The notes under the pieces are model-generated. The model saw nothing but the letters and a program-made list of their open reading frames with translations. It was not told the origin of the DNA and did not search any database. Below are positions 11,047-23,070 of a DNA stretch of 64,000 nucleotides, piece after piece. Position numbers and translations under genes: made by a program. The stretch is from Lepiota brunneoincarnata (taxonomy: Eukaryota; Basidiomycota; Agaricomycetes; Agaricales; Agaricaceae). The stretch covers positions 124,001-188,000 of the forward strand of contig JAEBUN010000024.1 of the NCBI GenBank assembly GCA_023014365.1. The letters run 5' to 3'. Position 1 is the first letter of the stretch; each line of letters opens with the position of its first letter.

Positions 11047-11432
11047 GGTGTGTCTGTGGTGGTGAGGGTCAAAGATCAATATTTCGATATTCCAATTCTG
11101 CTCTCCATCACTCACTATCAACAACTCGATACCACAGGTATGTTTGGACTCAGGCCTCTCGGAATATGAATGGTGACTAGCTCGCATTTGCAGTACCCAG
11201 TACTTTTGTAACGCCGGTGGCATCTCGGTTTGTCAAAAAACTAGGCCCAAGATACAGCAGGTCCTGGTGGATGCTGCCCTCTCTTCTCGTCGTGCCCAAC
11301 GCTATTTACGTTGAACAGGGTAACGCGAGAAGCTGTTTTGGACGCTGCTGAAAGAGGACAACATACGACCAGACTCATTTACACCGTCCGAGCCGCCTGG
11401 ACTCTCGCCTTGTCTCTTCCCCACAGACACTC
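11047..11432. promoter_or_regulatory. Shared promoter region of RPA49 and SET2
   Basis: These 386 bp separate the two start codons. A CCCCACAG acceptor-like site sits a few bases before the SET2 ATG, hinting at an intron in the SET2 leader. No clear TATA box is seen. Confidence 0.45.
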
Positions 11433-14400
11433 ATGGTCAAGTACGAGGAAGATCTATATTCACCCGTCCTCCCTCCCCTCTCTGCATCTAAAGCCCTCTC
11501 CATGGCCGTCGACGTCAAGCCCGAGCGCCTCCGCCTCGACACGGGATCCCCATCACAGTCCCCAACGCTTGACGTCCCTCAGAAGATGCACCTCACACCT
11601 ACGCCCACCCCTCCCCCTCAATCCGCACAGGATAGCGGATCCGCGAACGGAACGGCGTCAAAGTCCTCCACTCCACCCCCAAAAGGGCAGAAGAAGTCCC
11701 ACTTGAATATGCCCCAGCTCGTGAACGACCTCCCAGTAGCGCGCGAGGAGGCCCTGGCCACATTCAACATAATTTCCGATAATAACTACCAGTACAAGAC
11801 CCTCGGCCGTTCGCGTGAGCTCCTTGAGAGTATGACGTGCGATTGCACCTACGAACATGGTCAGTTTGTAGTTTCTAAATAGATGTCGGCCAGACACCGT
11901 ACCACTCCCTCAGGCATTGTTGTAGAAGCACATTAGACCTCACACTCTACTTCACAGGTGTCGATAATGAAGATATGGCCTGTGGGCCATACTCCGACTG
12001 CATCAATCGCCTCACGCAGGTTGAATGTCTGCCAGGAGACTGTCGGTGCAGGAGTTACTGCCAAAACCAACGGTGATTTTTCTCACATAGCCTTAGTCTG
12101 CCTTTCGGCTCAACTTTCTCAGGTTCCAGCGCAAAGAGTACGCTAATATTGAGATCGTGCTGACAGAGAAGAAGGGATATGGGCTGAGGGCTGAGGAGGA
12201 CCTGCCCAAGTACGTGCAATACTCATCCTTCTACCTACAATTTGACTTTTTTCCTTACAAAGAGACGCATTTGTCTACGAATATGTTGGTGATGTCGTTA
12301 ACCCCTCCTCGTTCAAGAAGCGCATGCGAGAATACGCACAGGAGGGGATTCAGCACTTTTATTTCATGATGCTTCAGAAAGACGAAGTAAGCGGACCCAC
12401 CTTTGTGCATACTCAATCCAACTCATCTTTTCAGTTCATCGATGCGACAAAAAGCGGCGGGATCGGACGTTTCGCGAATCATAGCTGTAATCCCAACTGC
12501 TACGTCGCCAAATGGACCGTCGGGGACTATGTACGGATGGGCATTTTTGCCAAGAGATTGGTTAGGAAACATGAGGAGCTGACGTTTAATTACAATGTGG
12601 ATCGATACGGGTGCGTGGTTGTGACTCGCTGGCTGCGTGTTGAAATGTATTTCTGACGCTCCGGGCTGTAGACACCAGGCACAAGTATGCTACTGTGGCG
12701 AACCGAATTGTGTGGGGTATATCGGAGGGAAGACGCAGACAGAGCTGGCTGCTATGGATGACCTATATCTTGATGGTGAGCTCAGCCGTTGGGCTTTTCG
12801 ACATCTTTAGCTGATCGGTTTCGACAGCTCTCGGTATAACCGACGAGAACGAATTGCTGGAGCTCAAAGGCACAAAGAAGAAGAAGGGCAAGAAGATTGA
12901 CGACCCCGACTTTATGGTGAGTGATGGCGGGATCCCGTGGAAGCAAGCTAATTAAATGCATCGCGTCTAGCCGACTATGAGGCCAGTCATCGAGAAAGAC
13001 GTACCGAAAGTCGTGCAAGCGATTCGACAAACGACGAGCCGGAAAGTGCTGTACAAGATTCTCACACGCATCAAGGTCTATTCGAGCCGTAAACCATAGA
13101 AATGATTCCGTTATTAATAGGTTACCGCAGATCACAGAAGATCAAGCCGCTCTAAGGCAACTTATGAGGTTACGTGGGTACAGTATCATGACGAATGTCC
13201 TCAACGACTATAAGGAGGACTTGGATCTTGTCACATTGGTGCGTGATTATACAAAATAACGCAGTGCGGGTGATGAGCTGGTAATTGAAATTCATGCAGG
13301 CATTGGAATGCATGGAGAGATGGCCACTCATGAATAAGAATAAGGTAGAAGACTCGCAGGTGTATCTTCCTGTAGAAGAATTTGCCAAATTAGAAGATGC
13401 GAGGGCCAGTACGGTGGCTCAACAGGTGAGTTTCTTATCCGAGTTTCTATGTATGCCGTCTTGATGTTTCTGAAGTTGCTCGATCACTGGAACACGCTCC
13501 CGACGTACAGCCGAATACCTAAACGTCTAATAACAGTAAGGAGCTCCGTTTTATCCTGTGCCCTTTCCAAACCTCACCCCGTTAACAGGCAGTTGAAGTT
13601 AACAACGATCCCATCCAACCGAAATACGGCGATGAGGACGATTTTTTACGTCGGGAACAAGAGATCAAACGTGCACGTATGGAGGAAGAACAGGCCGTCC
13701 TGCATCGCCTACAACTCCGAGTCAAGGCTGCACAACTATACCAAAATGTTCCCTCACCCTCCACCCCCCCAACATCCAGCTCACATATCGATCCAAAAGA
13801 ACGCCTTCGGCGGCACCTACAAGAACAACAACGGATTCAAGCGATCATTACGTCTGTTGCGGAGGCCAAGGCTGCGGAAGAGGCCGCCGCCGCCGCTGAG
13901 GCAGCGGAGAAGAGAGCGAAGGCCGAGGTTGCTGCTGCGAATGCGGCAAAGAAGAAAGAGAAAGAGAAGTCAAGGGCGAGGAAGATGACACCAGAGGAGA
14001 GGATTACGAAGGAAGCCATGAAAGAGAAGAGATTGGTGAAGCTTGTGGGTGCAGTGGTCGTTAAGAGTATGAGCAAGTACGCCAAGGTGCTTGGAAAGGA
14101 GGAGTTCAAGAAGTATGCGAAGGAGGTATGTTGTCATTCTTATGTTGGTATCTTGGTGAACTAATGCGTGTTGGCGTAGTTGACCCACCTCATTGCGGAC
14201 AAAGAGAAGAAGTCTACAAGTTATAAGGAGAACCGGTTAGATGCGCTATCAGAGGAAAAGATGACCAAAATCAGGCGGTTTTGTAAAGAGTACATTGCAA
14301 AGCTGCTGCGAAAACTCGAGAAGGCGGGAAAAGTGAGGAAGCATGGGGCTTCCAAGTCGCATGGGAACAGTGCAGGGGCAGCAGGCACATCGTCAATCAC

Positions 14401-14764
14401 CACACCCAACAGCGCTAACGATGTGGATGGTGACGGAGCAGACGATGAGGACGGAGAGGGGATTGAAATGTCAGTTGAAGAGGCCATGGACATGGTTCCT
14501 GGTGAAGATGACGAGGAAAGGGATGAGTATGATGAAGAGGATACGTATGAGGGCGGATACGCGGACGACGACGGGGGAGAGTTTGAAGAGGAAGAAAGAA
14601 AAAGCGACTTCCAGGCCAGTCCGGCTACCACACAGACGCTTGTGAGCGCGAGCGCGAGTAGTGTGGATGTCAATGCTGCCATGAGTGTGGAGGGGTCTCA
14701 GTATCCACCATCCTCGCCATTTCCCTGGGACCCAGATCGAAGCACGAGGAATTGGGCGAGTTGA
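11433..14764 (+). CDS. SET2: Histone H3 lysine-36 methyltransferase SET2
   Basis: ATG at 11433, stop at 14762-14764, more than ten exons, roughly 890 residues. Order: a Ser/Pro-rich N-terminus; an AWS zinc module ([19 protein letters not shown]); the SET domain with the cofactor motif [12 protein letters not shown] and ELTFNYN; a post-SET cysteine cluster (CYCGEPNC); and a helical region around [13 protein letters not shown] and [10 protein letters not shown] long Ala/Glu/Lys coiled-coil stretch follows, then the SRI domain ([30 protein letters not shown]) and an acidic tail. In the family the SRI domain binds the phosphorylated tail of RNA polymerase II so that H3K36 is methylated during elongation. 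I did not see the WW domain that some SET2 proteins carry between SET and SRI. All catalytic landmarks are present. Confidence 0.92.
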
Positions 14765-15275
14765 CCTGGCACTTCACGCTTTCCCCCTGTTTGGGACGGA
14801 AGTAATTGGCTGTTTCAGGGCAGCGAATCTGGTGTTCTGTATTTGATACTAATGGTTTTTCGTTATTAATTATACCTCCTATGTATTGACACTTTACTTG
14901 TATGGTCTGCGGCTTGCATCTGGCGTTCTTGCAATTCGTTTCTTCCGGTCCGGATGTGGCTCGCTTTTGATAAATCTTCGATGGGTCCCGTATTTAAGGG
15001 CGCAAGGCTCTGCCCCTAGTGCCTGCTTGTGCCCACCGCTTCTCCCCTCAACCTGGCGGCGGCAGGAGTTGAGCTGAAACATTGATTATGTATGTACATG
15101 AACAAAGCGGGTGATGACATTACTACGAAAATGAGCACAGGGTCCAAAGAGTAATCTGGGATATTGAATGATGATATCTGATTACAAACTAATACATCGA
15201 GCCCAACCAGAAGCGCATGGGTAAGTTTATGGTTGATGGGATGGATACACAGATGATAAGGAGAAAAAGCAACCA
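14765..15275. other. Convergent 3' region between SET2 and the next gene
   Basis: The region lies between two stop codons facing each other, consistent with two 3'-UTRs. No gene is supported here. Confidence 0.5.
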
Positions 15276-17503
15276 TTATGATAGAAAATCAATAGGATCT
15301 GGTTCACCATCTGAGTCATAGTCAACCTGATGCACGGCTGCCCTAAGTCTATGCACAATATGCGCTGGCATTTTGGTGTTGACTTTTGGGCCTATTTTTC
15401 CCTGGAGTATATTGTTCAACTGAAGGTGGTAGATGGGGATTGGAGAAGACGTACCTTGAGGGCAGAACCGCCGCTAGCCGCGGGCCCAACTGAAGCAGTG
15501 TTTTCTTTCTGTTTCCTGGAAATGGTTTTCGTAGCCCTTGTTCAATAAGATTGGAACCAGCCGTCCGTGACGCCAAGAGGAAGAGATGGAGCTCACCGCG
15601 ACTTCTGCCCTTTCTCACTCTTGGATGAGGAAACTGGTTTCTTGGTCGACGTGGACTTGGATATTGCCTTTGGATTCAAGACCTCTTTGGCTTCGACCTT
15701 GGTCTTTTTGGAAAATTTCTCTCTAAGACACGATTCGCTAGCGACATCAGGTTGTGCTCTGGTGCGTTTCCTCTTGAGTTTCTGTCCCTCCATGAGCCCA
15801 GAGGTTTCATCAGTTGACATGTGGGGAATTATGGGCTTCCTGGCCTTTGTCAACGATGTCGTTGGTTCTGGTGGGTGTTCGGCCAGCTTGATCTTCTTCG
15901 ACACTCGGTTAGGCTCTGGATATTCTTGGCCGTCTATCGCTCGCTTGCTGAAGGCTATGTTAACAGCGTCCGCGAGCGCCTCGTATATAACATTATCCCC
16001 ATTTTCATGTAAAGAATCAGGCGGTTTTGACTCCCTCCGAGAAGTGCCGTTGTCGGTTTTTGTTGAGTGCTTAGAGCGCGATTTTGGGGGAGGCCCACGC
16101 CTTTTCGTCTGCGGCATATCGTCTTCTGAAACAGACTTCTGGTTTCCACAGACCTGATCCTGGACATCCCCTCTGGAACGAGGTTGCAAACCAACTGCGA
16201 TTTCACCAGTTGCGACGGATCTGGTCATTCGTGAAGGCTCATTCGGTTTCACGTTGTCTGTCAAGCCACCATCACCCCCCTTCTCTTGACTCTGCTGTTT
16301 TGCCTTGGAACGTGATCGTGACGAAGGACGATTCCGAGGTCTTAATTTGTTTATTGAGTCCTCATCGATGGCGACTCTGTCATTCAAACGGGAATTAGTT
16401 TGGGCCTCGGTCGCATTTGACGTCGTGAGCTCAGGGAGAAGATCCTTCTCAACTTCAGCTTCTTCTGCATCTAAGTGCACAACCCTTTTAGGGACATACA
16501 TGGCTGCTGATTGGACCGTGCTCACTTATTTTCTTTCGCTTTTCTCTGGGTTTGGTTGCATGGCTTTTGGCCCTTGAATCAGGTCCCTTGTCTCCAGGCC
16601 GTTCACTGCATGAGGGCTTCTTTCGTGTTCGCTGCTGGCCCCTGCCGGCAGTTTTCCTCGCAGTCGTAGTTTTCTTAGTTTCGGACCCAGCCTTTGGTTT
16701 CTCGCAATCCTCGTCGTCTTCTAGAATAGTATTTTTTTGCTTTTGCTTCCCTTTAGCGCCTTTTCCTTCCTTGCTCTTGCTCCTAGGCTCTACCCGAATG
16801 GTCATGGGCCCCGCATATTATTCCTAAACAAAAGCCTGTACCAACCTACGTGTTGAATGGTGGCCCTGGCTATTGCCATATCCAGATTAGTAATTGAAAG
16901 CAAGACTGGGATTGGTCACTAACTAGTGGTCTTGCGAGGAGATGTTCGGGTTTTTGACGACCCTTCTAGATTTTTGTGCTTTGTGAAAGTGCTTGATGTC
17001 TGGCTCTTTTTTCTTGGGGATACGGATCGACTCCTGGAACGACCCCGAGCCTTTTGCGGCGACTTGCGATGCGTAGCCTGACATAAAATATCAAACAAGT
17101 TGTTGTTTCTATTCTCAGGACGGAAGATTCTAGGTAGTGTGATCAGACTACTAGAATCAATACGTTTATCGTTTGCCTACCCTCCTCTATCACGCAATCG
17201 CGCCTGCTGACGTTCCAATCGCTTTGCTCGACTTTCTTCAACATTAAGTGACTTGAGCTTTTCCACAGTATGCAAGGGGGTTTCCATAAGCAAATATGTC
17301 ACCCTCCTTGGCCTTTCAGCTTCGGAGTGAGGATGAGGGAGATAGGTGTCGCGAGTGTAGGTTTGGATGGGCTCTGGACACTGGGCCTAACGCGCGGTCA
17401 CATGGTCGAAACGTGACCTCAGCGACACATTCGGAATTTTCGGATCATATTTGTCGGTGAGGAGAACACACTGTAACGGAGATGACAGTGAATCCTTTCC
17501 CAT
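15276..17503 (-). CDS. Basic, probably nuclear protein of unknown function
   Basis: The model joins about eight exons in frame from ATG 17501-17503 to TAA 15276-15278. The N-terminal part is ordered (QCPEPIQTYTRDTYL, AERPRRVTYLL, then a short helix EESRAKRLERQQARL). Most of the rest is low-complexity and very rich in Lys, Arg, Ser, Glu, with several nuclear-localisation-like clusters (KKKEPDIKHFHKAQKSRR, KPREKRKKI, KLKRKRTRAQ). The C-terminus is acidic (DYDSDGEPDPIDFLS). The joins at 16,830-16,790, 16,530-16,480 and 15,590-15,400 each restore frame with GT-AG introns, which supports one gene rather than three ORFs. No enzymatic domain is visible; a chromatin or kinetochore scaffold would fit the composition, but that is a guess. 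The first exon is the least certain part. Confidence 0.6.
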
Positions 17504-17509
17504 AAACCG

Positions 17510-19281
17510 ATGGCAGAAAAACGCCTCGTTCCACAAGCATACGTGTTGCGCAACCGCATTACGCATATCCGGACTCTACCAGTACCAAGTTCACACGCTT
17601 TCAAATACACCACACACGCCTTCCTTCTAGGTTTGGATGCTTTGGAGTCTGGGAGATTAGACCTCGGGTCTGGCTGGGTTTTTGGATACGGAGGACGATG
17701 GGGTCGATTGCTCGGACTTCGGGCACAACCTTATCTCAATACCCTCAGTCCATCTTCAATTCGGAAGAAGTTGGAAGACGAGTTTCAAAGACACCACATG
17801 CTCCAAACCGATAGCTTTGAGGACGCGTGGATGATGACCATGCCGAGCATATGCGGTTTCGAGGGGATAAACCCGCTTACCGTCTACTTTTGTTACAAAG
17901 AACGCAAGTTATGGACCGTAGTACTCGAGGCAACGACATCCCCGTTCATCAATTATCGCAGCTGATTACAAATATCACAGATACACAACACATTCGGCGA
18001 AAGCCACATCCACCTCCTAGAGATTGACAAGAACGAAGACTCCGTCCCTGCGAAAGGGTATGCCGTCCATACGGACCAGGTTAATCACTCACGCCCCTTG
18101 ACAGATACAATCATCAGTGGACCTTTCGCCGCCAATTCCATGTTTCACCTTTCAATGACCGTTCAGGCCACTACACTGTCTCCATCAAGCCCCCCGGCCA
18201 TTCCCCAAGATCTTACATGACAGATACCAATGCATCGCTCCCCCAGCCCGCGGTATGCGTTCGCCTCTATACCGACTCCGACTTTGACTCCATGCAGTCG
18301 GTGTCAAAAAGCTCTAGCAATGCAGCGGAGTCGACGTACGAGCGGCCATCATTGGGTAAACTAAAATTGGTCGCATACCTCCGGGCAACAGACGCTCTAC
18401 CACTTACAACTCAGAATGTCATAAGGGAACTAGCGAAACAGCCCTTTGCGTTATTACTCACGTTCCCTCGTATACTGTACCATGCGTGGATCTTGCACTA
18501 CCGAAAACGTCTGGACGTCCTTCCTCGCCCCGAACCCTACGGCCCAGCAGCCCATCGACAGGAGGATCACGAGGAGATGTCGACAGTATCTGGGGGAGGC
18601 GTCGGCTGGCAAGGAGAGAACATTCTAGAAACATACGCACGCAAGCTCATCAACAGTTTTTTGGACCGCCGCGTAAAGGAAACGGATGTCTCGGTTGTGC
18701 TCGTTCCAGCGAATCCGAATATCGCTCCAACGGAATTCCTTACCACTGAGGGGAAGAAGAAATCAGACATACCTAAGCAAGTCCTAGAAATATCCTACCT
18801 ATCTCCTCGGTTTTTTACAATTCTTTTTATGTGCCCTTCGAGCGAGCACGCGCTGCTGGTCGGCTGTGATACCGAAGGGCTGTTTCAACCTTCTTCGAGA
18901 GATCTCTTCAACATTGTGTTCACGCCAACATCTGCGACCCAGGAAAATAAATTGCCGGCCTTCCAGGACATACTTCAAAACATCCGACGAGGACAGGTGC
19001 CAAGGTCCCTTAATCTTGGTAGTCCTCCCACGCACTTCCTCGACACAGACCACTCGCTTCCGAGATTGATGGCATCCACGGTTGTTTTATGGGCTTTGAC
19101 ACTGATAGAGTGCATGGAAAAGGCTATTTTCCGACTTCTCCGTGCGAGGTTCGTGGAGGGTCGGGAGCCTTGGAATGCGTGGCAGCGTGCGATGAAAGGG
19201 GAGAACGTGAGCAAGAGTGAGGAGGGAGAGAAGGCGGAGACATCGCTTGCAATGTATGGGAGTGTTAGGCGGGACGGGTAG
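17510..19281 (+). CDS. DUF1365 family protein
   Basis: Three exons: 17510-17929, 17981-18057, 18105-19281, giving 557 residues with all phases matching. The N-terminal half carries family landmarks: HAFKYTTHAFLLGLDAL, PYLNTLSP, NPLTVYFCY, VVLE followed by HNTFGE, and NHQWTFRRQFHVSPF. The C-terminal half has a helical stretch (RELAKQPFALLLTFPRILYHAW) and another hydrophobic helix near residue 490. The biochemical role of DUF1365 proteins is not established; in some bacteria they sit beside cyclopropane-fatty-acid-synthase-like genes, which hints at lipid metabolism. Intron 1 uses a GC donor: the alternative GT donor nine bases earlier would delete the conserved VLE. The start is 6 bp from the opposing start at 17503. 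Confidence 0.85.
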
Positions 19282-20700
19282 GTGTTGCAGATGGGGCAGC
19301 TTCCTAGTTATACGTTCTCTAGAAATGACACGTTGGATGGGCATGTTTGAAGGGCACAAATACAGTGTTACCCATCTGTCTTGGATTAACGAAACCACCG
19401 ACATCCAAAGCACTTTGGGGCCGTAGCTATCTATCCCATCAGTGCCGCACCTCAACACCTCCGTGTTTACAAAACGGATAGTGATGTGCATCTTAATAGA
19501 ACATGGTGTCATTTATCGCTCTGCCGACTTGTAAGCGACGCATAGTTGACAACACCTGTTCATTTTCTCGTATTCGGGGATGCAAGCGAAGAAGCTTGGT
19601 GATAAGGGAGTCGGGAAATATTCAAGAGGAAGAATCAAGACCGGGGATACACAGGGCACACCTCGGTGCCACTCGCTTAACATTGTACCCTACATAATTT
19701 CTGGGGAGTTGGAAAAACAGAGATGTTCCGTTGCGTTGCAAAGCCTTTTCTCGTTGGCTTCACGGAAAATAAATATCACAACTGTTTCCCGAGCCCTTGG
19801 GGTAGGTGGTAGCATGGCGTAACACAGTCATCATCACAAAGTTCTCGTGTGGGGGATATTTTGCATGGCTCATCAGCCCTAAGCCTATACAGATTCTTTA
19901 TGATGCACCCTCCGCGGTAGGAACCCCCCTGGTAATCACATTACGATCGCCAACGCAGAAAGGATCTTGGGAATGCAAAGTGCTGTACGGATTTCACAAA
20001 CTACCGAGGACGCACACAAAGACGAGAGAGGAAAAGAAGGTGACGTACCCCTGCGGAGATTAGATGTGCTTTATTGAATGTGCTGGAACTTTACAAAACG
20101 AACAAATGATGTAGTCGGGAGTGAAATTGATTCACAAACTAGTAGACCCTGATATCAGCCAGGGGTAATCTAAATTTGACGTTCTATGCCTACAGACTCA
20201 TCAAGTCGTTATCAGGTCACCTTGGACCTTTGTACCTTTGTGACTATTACCTGTAGCTATTACCTGTAGCTATTACCTGTAGCTACGCTGTCAACCCACC
20301 AAAACCATTGAATGGTGCAGATATTGAAGGCAAATTTTCGATATGAGAAACGTGGGGCATGATAGAAAGTAGCCTGTGGACAACTGGCGCTGACCTGTAT
20401 TATCCGGGAGGCAGAGACTTTTATGGTTATCAGAAGCCAAAAGGAGCAGCAAACAGAAGATTAGAGTATTTGCATTTCAGAAGAGTAAAGGAAAACATAT
20501 GATGTCGTATAAATAAAAAACCTAAGCAGATGATAGATACATATATGATTGCCATCACTATGCACCAGGTGTATGAATGGGACAACAGTCGCATGGGAAA
20601 CCCGAAGGCTAGAGGGTCGGATGTAGATGAGTGGGAGAAATTGAGCAGTACTCGGTATTCGTGATACGAACACTCTCATGATATTTGATTTGTGTTGATA
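19282..20700. other. Intergenic region with a short tandem repeat, no gene seen
   Basis: About 1.4 kb downstream of both flanking genes. Only short frames without motifs are present. The one structured element is a 13-bp tandem repeat at 20244-20285. Confidence 0.4.
20244..20285. repeat. 13-bp tandem repeat, 3.2 copies
   Basis: The unit CTATTACCTGTAG occurs three times without mismatch at 20244-20256, 20257-20269 and 20270-20282, followed by CTA. It lies in non-coding sequence. Confidence 0.9.
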
Positions 20701-22621
20701 TCAGAAAACGTCACAAAGATGACAAGATCCCTTACCCGAGGTTCCTGGAAGAATGAAAGGGGTCCGCGTCGGGTCTCGTCGGGTTAGGTGGTACACTGGA
20801 GGAAAGGGGTCGTTCCGCCGGACCCTGAAGCACGAGGCTATGTGACCTGGAATGGAGTGGGTGTCGAAATCATAGTCAGACAAACGAGTTGCACACCGCC
20901 GCCGGCGAGCGGAGTACGCAGCGCTGTTGTGGGAATTACTTTCGTTGTTGCGCTGGGAATAGACCAGGGAGGGTGGACTAAGAATGGCGTCTTGTTGAGA
21001 TGCGACCGCTCTCCGTGAATAACTCGGGGGGCCGAGAAACAGCGCGGAGGCAGGTAGCTTTGGGATGGACACAATATCACAGGAGCACCATGGACGACGG
21101 GTACGAAGCATACCAAGACATAGGTATTTGTTGAGATGTTGGGATTTGGAGCAGGTTCCTCAACATTGCTGCAATGAGCTGATGATGATGATGATGATGA
21201 TCAATATGGATATCTTGATGGAGGCTACGTCTATGGAGATTTGTCAGATTTTCCCTCTTGTTCGGCGGAATAAAACGCGCCAGAGAAACCAGTGGGTCCG
21301 CAACCGTCGGATCGACAACCTCCCCGAGGCCCTTGGACCTCGAGTTGGCAGACGAGTCGCTGGGACTGTTGGTAAATAAATTTGAAAGCGAAATAAATGG
21401 TGCAATTAATTACCCTGCGTAATGGTATAAGCGAAACTGGCAGAGGACTTGATTGGTTGGTGTGGGTGCCTTCGCCTCTCGTGCCTTGAGAGGAGGGCCT
21501 GCGTGGATTCTGACTCCTAAAGATGGGTCGGCGCATTGAAGACGGCTCCCGTGTTTTGTGAAGTGGACCTGGAGCTACGAGTTATCATACCATCAGTATC
21601 GTGCTCCAGGAGGCTCGCAGCAAGGAGAGAACAGCCACTAACTTTGAATCAGTGCCTGAGTAATTATAGCCATAGCCGATGAAGCTACGCGAACTTGCGC
21701 GACTCGGGTTCCGAGTTTCTGTCCGGTTCCGAACAGTTGCCAACAAAGTGGCAACCGCCTTGTCGCTGGAAGAGCAGATCGTCCTTGATGAATCATGGAC
21801 TTGGGTAGTCGGTGAACTGCCATGACATTGCCCCTATCGAGTTGCATGAGGCTGTTCTGATTCGGTGGTGGTTGTGTGTTCTTGACGGTATTCAAAGCAT
21901 TCAGCGTAGCCCGGTAGGCAAAATACAGGTCTCAGGCTCCAGGGGGAACGGTTAGGGCACAGTGAAAGGGCCGTGAACAAATGACACTGAGATAGCCTTT
22001 CTTTGGGAAAAGTTTCAAGGAGCCCCGTCCTCGCTGCTGCTCAGGGCCCCGATGGCCCCGAGTAGCTCTTCATCTCAGCCAATTGACAAGTGTTCCATTC
22101 CGCAAGGCACGGACAGCACCCTCGTCCGTGGGAACATCTATGTTTTGTACTATAGCCACTCAATGTTGCACCTCAAGTGCACCTGCTCTGTAATACGATA
22201 CGACTACACACATCTGACGGTACCTTTGAACCATCGACTAACCCTCGGTCTCCCTCGATGCGTCTAATTCGAGCTGCTTTGCATTTTACTTGGATAAAAA
22301 AGGCACGGCGACTGCGATCGCGCGGTGGACTTTGCGACAAATCCAGTGAACCCCGGGGCATAATGCCTTGAAAATAAATCATACCTGTGCCCCTTTTCTT
22401 TGCTGTTCCGCGGTGAGGTATTCGAACTGTCTTGTACAGGACTCAAAAATGGTACTATACTCCCACAAATCCGTCCAATTGGTTTCGGCGCTCTGCACTT
22501 CCCCGATGCGTCCAGTCAATGTGTTTCGGGAGTTACCCGTCCCCCTCTGGCGCTTTCCCGCTTCATGTCGGCCGCGACATACTTGGGGTATATCCATGAC
22601 AATCAGCCCATCAAAATACAT
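20701..22621 (-). CDS. Ser/Pro-rich protein of unknown function, multi-exon (model approximate)
   Basis: The first exon starts at ATG 22619-22621 (MYFDGLIVMDIPQ) and meets a perfect GTATGT donor. Splicing to GTGCAG gives SAETNWTDLWEYSTIFESC and FEYLTAEQQRKG in frame. Further exons near 21750-21640 (RNRTETRNPSRASSRSFIG), 21530-21415 and 21368-21120 join by GT-AG introns into one Ser/Thr/Pro/Arg-rich chain containing VVDPTVADPLVSLARF and a His run. The last open stretch reads YDFDTHSIPGHIASCF and runs to a stop at 20701. The middle (about 22370-21800) and the final joins are uncertain, and two genes are possible. No domain is recognised. It diverges from the GMC oxidoreductase gene at 23071. 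Confidence 0.4.
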
Positions 22622-23070
22622 GCAGGATGAAATTGGATTACGCTGTTTTTCTTATTGGAGCAAAGCATGTTAAGCATTTCTCTCATCGCTTCATCTTTAC
22701 CGACGCTAATCTCAATCAAACTGCGCGTACGTCACCCAAACATTCCCTAGGCTGTTGTTTGTCATACAGGGATGAAAGTGCCCAACTCAGTTTGACCAGT
22801 GGTGCTCTGCTCCTCTCATTCGTGATTGAGATCTCGTTCAAGGGCTTTTGCTGTGCGATCCCAGCTGTGACACTCGCCTACCCTGCAGCGAAATCTAACC
22901 GCCGTCAGGCAGGAACCGTAGCAATATAGCCGTATTGACATTGAAAGATGCCGAGATCCCCACAGCAACTATCGACCATCATATTCAGCTTTATTGAGCG
23001 ATGGAGCGGTATAAAGTCGGGGGAGTTTTGGTGACTGACCAGCAGGGACTGTCCCAGGTTTCCAGCGAGC
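22622..23070. promoter_or_regulatory. Shared upstream region of the Ser-rich gene and GMC oxidoreductase 1
   Basis: These 449 bp lie between divergent starts. A 100-codon plus-strand frame here has no motif and ends before the oxidoreductase start; I treat it as non-coding. A TATA box for the plus-strand gene is listed separately. Confidence 0.4.
23010..23015 (+). promoter_or_regulatory. TATA box of GMC oxidoreductase 1
   Basis: TATAAA lies 61 nt before the ATG at 23071, in a typical position for a fungal core promoter with a short leader. Confidence 0.55.

Noticed and set aside
14221..14682. Long Ser-rich minus-strand ORF
   Set aside because: It is the antisense shadow of the acidic tail and SRI region of SET2.
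20244..20285. Repeat resembling a short CRISPR-like array
   Set aside because: The units are contiguous 13-mers without spacers, in a eukaryotic genome; a simple tandem repeat.
21181..21200. GAT trinucleotide microsatellite
   Set aside because: On the minus strand it encodes a short His run within an open reading frame of the Ser-rich gene, so it is not separate structure.
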